In this document: positions 14,338-18,287 of the stretch, piece by piece
Numbering within the stretch: position 1 is the stretch's first letter
How the letters are laid out: each line of letters starts with the position of its first letter
From: an uncultured Eubacteriales bacterium
GTDB lineage: Bacteria; Bacillota; Clostridia; Lachnospirales; Anaerotignaceae
Length of the DNA: 18,287 nt
Assembly: GCA_900548595.1 (NCBI GenBank)
Contig: URLB01000026.1
Coordinates: forward strand, 1-18,287
Direction: 5' to 3'
The notes under the pieces: model-generated
Databases searched by the model: none
Seen by the model: only the letters and a program-made list of their open reading frames with translations
What the model was told of the DNA's origin: nothing
Translations under genes and position numbers: made by a program

Positions 14338-15756
14338 TTAATCCTCCCTAAGCTTATCAACATTCGAATACAGCATTGCCAGTGCTAAAACTACCCAAAA
14401 CATCAGCATTACTCTGTAATTATAGAAAGTATAGTCAAACATACTTTGAAGGAAAAATCCACTCAGTGCAGATATGGCGCCTATTATAAAAATCTTATTT
14501 TCTTCCGCTGCCTTTTTTAAACTTATGAAGCATGTTTTATATGCTCTGTATATAAGTGCAAGAAAAGCAATTTCGCCACATATACCGGAATCACACATAA
14601 CCTGGAGAAAGAGATTGTGTGAATGAGGAGCTGTTATGGAGTCATAGGCGTATGACGGATAAACCATGTTAAACGCGGCGCTTCCGGGACCTACTCCACA
14701 AATCCAGTAATCTTTAAGCATACTGAGAGTTCCCATATAAATAAAAAATCTATAGCTGGTAGATGAATCGGACATGTTTCCGATACTCATAAAACGGTTA
14801 ATTATAGTTTCCGGGAGAATAAAAGGCATTATTGCCAATCCGATAAGTATAAGTATAATAAACCGTCGATCAAGTAAAATAAGGAATATAACCGCTGCAA
14901 AAAGTATACCAAGCCAACATCCCCTTGAATATGTGAGAATAAGGCACAGCATAAGCATGCAGCCTACGATAAAGAAGAAACCTTTTTTCAAAAATCCTTT
15001 TGTGTTGAAGAAAAAAGCAACGACAAAAGGTATAATTAAAAGAAGATATTCACCTAATACGTTAGGATTTCCGAGAGTTGAGTAAACTCTGAATCCTATA
15101 TCCGAGAACATTTCTTTATCAACCCACGAACCGCTGAACTTAGAAGGATTTAAATACTGGTAAAAACCATACATAGCTATAAATATTCCAAAGCAGACAA
15201 AACAAAAAGTAAGAAAATTAAGCTGCTTTTTTGTTTCAACGGAATTTATAACAACAAAATAAAAAAGTATATAGGCTGTTGTAAGTATTCCTCCCAAAAG
15301 ACTGCCTTTAACATTTACTGATGTGAATGTCGATATAAAATAGATTAAAGCGTAAATAAGCACAAATTTATTTAACGGAAAATGCCTTAATTTTAAGTCA
15401 TCACAAAACATTCTAATCGCCAATGATGCAAATCCGACAAGAGCAAGCGCTAAAACGACCATTGTCGGCAATATCGGGGCAAAAACTACAGCCATAAAAC
15501 ACCATAAATAAGTTGCCTTAAATATGCTTCCGTCAAGCAGTTTATTAAGCTTTAAAGTTGAAAATAGTTTTTTAAACAGTTCGACAATTGAAGCGAAAAT
15601 CTGTGAGAACAGACCTTTTTGCGGTAGCTCTGCCGTTGCTTTTTCAGTCAAAAATCGGTTTATCAAACAGCTTTGATTAAACTGTTTAGAAAACCAATTG
15701 CCGATGGAAGCGAATAAATTATATACAATGCTGTTTTTCAACATTTCGCTCACCAT
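14338..15756 (-). CDS. O-antigen ligase / Wzy-type polysaccharide polymerase
   Basis: The 472-residue membrane protein has about ten to twelve TM segments from residue 85 onward, preceded by an unusually long amphipathic N-terminal stretch (1-80). Signs of the O-antigen ligase (Wzy_C) family are STLGNPNVLGEYLLL, LTYSRGCWLGILFA, the extracellular loop with VGPGSAAFNMVYP and the motif APHSHNLFLQVMCDSGICGEIAF, where H-S-H is in the expected loop position. Such proteins polymerise or ligate undecaprenyl-linked glycans at the outer face of the membrane. In a Gram-positive cell it would be the polymerase of the wall polysaccharide, not an LPS ligase. The gene follows murJ by 16 bases and is followed after one base by the broken GT4 gene. 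Confidence 0.9.
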   Translation of the reverse strand: MVSEMLKNSIVYNLFASIGNWFSKQFNQSCLINRFLTEKATAELPQKGLFSQIFASIVELFKKLFSTLKLNKLLDGSIFKATYLWCFMAVVFAPILPTMVVLALALVGFASLAIRMFCDDLKLRHFPLNKFVLIYALIYFISTFTSVNVKGSLLGGILTTAYILFYFVVINSVETKKQLNFLTFCFVCFGIFIAMYGFYQYLNPSKFSGSWVDKEMFSDIGFRVYSTLGNPNVLGEYLLLIIPFVVAFFFNTKGFLKKGFFFIVGCMLMLCLILTYSRGCWLGILFAAVIFLILLDRRFIILILIGLAIMPFILPETIINRFMSIGNMSDSSTSYRFFIYMGTLSMLKDYWICGVGPGSAAFNMVYPSYAYDSITAPHSHNLFLQVMCDSGICGEIAFLALIYRAYKTCFISLKKAAEENKIFIIGAISALSGFFLQSMFDYTFYNYRVMLMFWVVLALAMLYSNVDKLRED

Positions 15757-15772
15757 ATATTACCCCCGTTTC

Positions 15773-17332
15773 TTAAGATTTTTTCTTTAGTGCTTTTTTT
15801 ACAAAGTTGAAGGCGGTTTCAGCCTCATAAAGCTTTGTAAGCTTGCACGTTAATATATAAACTATGATTCCGACCATTACGGAAGCGCCTACAGAAATTA
15901 TTTTCATAAGCATACTTCCGTTTGCGTCCCACAGTAAATTTCTTACAGGTATTACAGCGCAAACCATTACGGCAGCGCAAAAAATCATTTTCAGTATTGA
16001 TAAAGCAAATCCGTTAACATCTTCGTTTTTATACTTTCGCCTAAGCGGAATATATAATGTCAGGCCATATATCGTAGAAGATATTGACGAGGCTAAGGCA
16101 AGACCCGATACAGACATTTTATCAACTAATAATGCGCAAAGTATAATATTAATAACTATTGAAATAAGACCTGCTATAAAGGGTGTTTTACCGTTTTGTT
16201 CGGCGTAAAATGCTCTGGATATAATTATTTGAAAACCATATCCAAGCATTCCTATCGCAAAAAACATTAATGCTCCGGATGTAAGGAGAGTGCTTTCTGC
16301 CGTAAAATCCCCTCTTTGATATATCAATGTTATTATTTGATTGCTTAACACCATTGTTCCGGCAGTCATGGGAATAATGATGAAAGATAATATTCTTAAA
16401 GTCATAATTACGGTCTGAAAAACAGAGTCCTTGTTTGCAGTCATCCTTGATAACCTAGGGAATATCACGTTTGCTACAGATAATACAAATACGCCTACAA
16501 TTATTGTATACAAATTATTTGCATAATCAAGAACAGATACGCCTGCACCGTTATATAATCCGGAAGCGAAACGTGAATTAATCATTAAATTTATAGGCTG
16601 TACCCATGTACTTATCATAACAGGAAGCATCAAAACCAACACTTTTTTAATGCTGTCATCTTTTCTGAATCCAAGTGAGAATTTGTACCTGTACCCATTT
16701 TTTATTAAGCTGGGTATCTGCATAATTGCCTGCATTGCCCAACCCAACAGAAGTGCAAATGATAGACCGTATATACCTAAAGAATCGTTAAAAAATATAT
16801 AATATAATATAATGATACCGTTTGATACTATGCTTAGAGCTGCCGGTATTGTAAATTCATCAAAAGATTGAAGAATACCGACAAATGAATATGCTATTCC
16901 AGTAAACACAACAGTCGGAAACATAATTTTTAATAATTTCGATGTAAGGAGCATTGTTTCCGTATCATATTTAGGCGCGAATAAAGCAGATAATTCCGAA
17001 GAAAATACTATGCCTACCAATGTAAGGATTACAGTAACTATTGCAATAAGCGTAATGAATTTATTTGAGAATTCAAACGCCGATTTTTTACCTTTCTTCT
17101 CAAGATTTTCATTGAAAATAGGAATAAAACTTGCTGAAATAGCTGAGGCAAATATAGCGTCAAAAAAAACTCTTGGAATTCGGCTTGCTGTCTGAAAGGC
17201 ATTCGCTTCCATGCTTATACCGTAGTTTGCAGCCAACATTGTATCACGAATAAGACCGAGTATTTTTCCGACCAATGTAATTATCATCATCATAGTTGCA
17301 GCTCTGACAGCTTTTTCATTATTTTCAGACAT
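15773..17332 (-). CDS. murJ: MurJ/MviN-family lipid-linked glycan flippase
   Basis: The 519-residue protein has about fourteen TM segments and the MviN/MurJ signature at its start: TLVGKILGLIRDTMLAANYG (20-39), then ASRIPRVFFDAIFASAISASFIPIFNE (48-74). Later marks are YQRGDFTAEST and GYGFQIIISRAFYA. MurJ flips lipid II across the membrane. Because the gene heads a wall-polysaccharide unit, it could instead, or also, move the polymer repeat unit as a Wzx-like flippase. The ribosome site is GAGGT. The C-terminus ends in a short basic tail. No other flippase gene is in the unit. Confidence 0.92.
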   Translation of the reverse strand: MSENNEKAVRAATMMMIITLVGKILGLIRDTMLAANYGISMEANAFQTASRIPRVFFDAIFASAISASFIPIFNENLEKKGKKSAFEFSNKFITLIAIVTVILTLVGIVFSSELSALFAPKYDTETMLLTSKLLKIMFPTVVFTGIAYSFVGILQSFDEFTIPAALSIVSNGIIILYYIFFNDSLGIYGLSFALLLGWAMQAIMQIPSLIKNGYRYKFSLGFRKDDSIKKVLVLMLPVMISTWVQPINLMINSRFASGLYNGAGVSVLDYANNLYTIIVGVFVLSVANVIFPRLSRMTANKDSVFQTVIMTLRILSFIIIPMTAGTMVLSNQIITLIYQRGDFTAESTLLTSGALMFFAIGMLGYGFQIIISRAFYAEQNGKTPFIAGLISIVINIILCALLVDKMSVSGLALASSISSTIYGLTLYIPLRRKYKNEDVNGFALSILKMIFCAAVMVCAVIPVRNLLWDANGSMLMKIISVGASVMVGIIVYILTCKLTKLYEAETAFNFVKKALKKKS

Positions 17333-17372
17333 AAAAACTTACCTCATTTTAATTGATTTATAACCGCAATTC

Positions 17373-17398
17373 CCCGCCGTATTGTAAAATACGGCGGG
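17373..17398. terminator. Strong GC-rich hairpin between the last gene and murJ
   Basis: CCCGCCGTATT (17373-17383) pairs perfectly with AATACGGCGGG (17388-17398) around a 4-base loop. It begins 8 bases after the stop of the 17406 gene, where a terminator is expected. Neither strand has a run of T directly after it, so termination may be partial, allowing read-through into murJ, or it may protect an mRNA 3' end. Confidence 0.6.
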
Positions 17399-17405
17399 AA
17401 TATTA

Positions 17406-18287
17406 TTAAAACACTGATTTTATATCATAATACATACCGCTGCCATCGGCTTTTATTGTAAGAGTTTTGAAGTCTTTGTTAAGATTTCCTGATGAAGTCC
17501 ACAAACCGGGAAGATTTATATATCTTATCCCGTCTCTTACGGTATTCCATGAAGAGTTTCCACTGGCAGAAACAACATAAACATTTTTGCCGCTGTTTTT
17601 TATTGTATTAAGCGCACTCTTAAATAAATCGCCTTCAAGTTTATCACGGAAATTACTTGGAGTAACATCCATTATGAAAATAACATTTTTATTTGCGGCT
17701 GCGGCAATATCATTGGAAAATCTCTGCCACTGGCTAGCCTGAGTATTTCTTAGACCGCCGTTTTTAGCTGTGAGTTCGATAATACTCAAATCTGCGGCGT
17801 TGTAATTATGGAAAGCATATGTAGAGCCATATTTAATTGTTTCTACCGAAGAACCTGATGTAATATCACAACCTCCGGCATATATCATCAAATCACTGTT
17901 CTGTTGTAAAGCATTATTAACCGATACTCTTGCGTCTGTGTAATTTGAAGGTTTATTCTGACCCGAATATACAACATTGCCTGCAAGAGTTATATAGAAT
18001 GAACCGGCTTCTTTATTGTCAATAGCTACATTTTGTACGTCATTGAATGAAGGATTTGACGGAACATCGGCTACACCATCAGATACAACAGCTTTGATAT
18101 TATCAAACGCTATGCTGTATTCCGAAGAACTATCGCTTGTAAGAGCCGCAACATATAAGGTTTCAAGCTTTATCGGATATGTAACTTCAGAAGGAACATT
18201 TGCCGTAACTTCATTCCAACCACTCCAATTGACGCCTTTTGAGAAATCAATCGTATATGAATTACCGGAAGCATCAATAATTTTTCC
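17406..18287 (-). CDS. C-terminal part of a large secreted-type protein, possibly phosphodiester-glycosidase-like (partial)
   Basis: The frame is open from the right edge of the window to the stop at 17406, giving 293 residues of a longer protein whose start lies outside. The first 70 residues look like a beta-sandwich carbohydrate- or ligand-binding module (VNWSGWNEVTANVP, YPIKLETLYVAAL, YSIAFDNIKAV). The last 200 resemble the degenerate metallophosphoesterase-type domain that ends some bacterial phosphodiester glycosidase (NAGPA) proteins: FYITLAGNVVYSG, YGSTYAFHNYNAADLSIIEL, GGLRNTQASQWQRF, NVIFIMDVTPSN, NVYVVSASG and GIRYINLPGLW. The usual GD-H and GNH metal motifs are not visible, so the domain is probably not catalytic. 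The family name is tentative. An internal TTG at 17891 could be mistaken for a start but lies in mid-domain. Confidence 0.6.
   Translation of the reverse strand, partial: GKIIDASGNSYTIDFSKGVNWSGWNEVTANVPSEVTYPIKLETLYVAALTSDSSSEYSIAFDNIKAVVSDGVADVPSNPSFNDVQNVAIDNKEAGSFYITLAGNVVYSGQNKPSNYTDARVSVNNALQQNSDLMIYAGGCDITSGSSVETIKYGSTYAFHNYNAADLSIIELTAKNGGLRNTQASQWQRFSNDIAAAANKNVIFIMDVTPSNFRDKLEGDLFKSALNTIKNSGKNVYVVSASGNSSWNTVRDGIRYINLPGLWTSSGNLNKDFKTLTIKADGSGMYYDIKSVF

Noticed and set aside
17406..17891. Complete small gene of 161 codons at the right end
   Set aside because: The frame is open all the way to the window edge and encodes related domain sequence upstream, so this is only the tail of a longer gene.
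1..18287. A new defence or other undescribed multi-gene system
   Set aside because: Nearly all genes fall in known housekeeping or envelope families, and no nuclease, reverse transcriptase, toxin-antitoxin pair, CRISPR array or phage gene was found.

Overview
The window looks like chromosomal DNA of a low-G+C, Gram-positive anaerobe of the class Clostridia. The evidence is the AT-rich coding sequence, strong GGAGG-type ribosome binding sites, occasional TTG/GTG starts, and a gene set (ftsEX, S41 protease, YitT, TagA, CsaB, DUF4330 proteins) typical of that group. The CsaB-type pyruvyl transferase suggests a cell envelope that anchors SLH-domain surface proteins. A gut clostridium such as a Monoglobus relative is possible, but the genus is a guess. 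All genes are on the minus strand except the first. No rRNA, tRNA, CRISPR array or phage module was seen.

Left end (1-4440): a plus-strand AEC-family transporter gene, preceded by a tiny leader ORF, converges on a minus-strand unit S41 protease - rnz - tsaD. Between them sits a 123-bp element with ends like the IS150 group of IS3 elements and a 3-bp GTC target duplication. It seems to supply the terminators of both converging genes. The S41 unit has a clear sigma-A promoter (TTGAAT-N17-TATAAT).

Middle (4441-9200): a PucR/CdaR-type regulator, ftsE, ftsX and a secreted SIMPL-domain protein form one unit that ends in a hairpin terminator. FtsEX is the ABC complex that controls peptidoglycan hydrolases at division. 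The M23-type activator gene often found next to clostridial ftsEX is absent here, and the SIMPL gene occupies that place. A gap of about 350 bp with no gene separates the regulator from a YitT-family membrane protein.

Right part (9206-17332): a seven-gene minus-strand unit for a cell-wall polysaccharide. In transcription order it encodes a MurJ/MviN-family flippase, an O-antigen-ligase/Wzy-type polymerase, a family 4 glycosyltransferase broken by a 62-bp insertion, two DUF4330 membrane-anchored proteins, a fusion of a GT4 glycosyltransferase with a CsaB-type pyruvyl transferase, and a TagA-type ManNAc transferase. A 16-bp-stem terminator closes it. TagA, the GTs, the flippase, the polymerase and CsaB together fit synthesis of a pyruvylated secondary cell-wall polymer. 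The window ends inside the 3' part of a large secreted-type protein gene (17406-18287 and beyond).

The most unusual items are the IS-derived element acting as a two-way terminator, the exact 62-bp insertion whose removal restores a 370-residue glycosyltransferase, the GT4-CsaB fusion, the leader ORF coupled to the transporter, and the SIMPL protein in the ftsEX unit. No clearly new multi-gene system was found.
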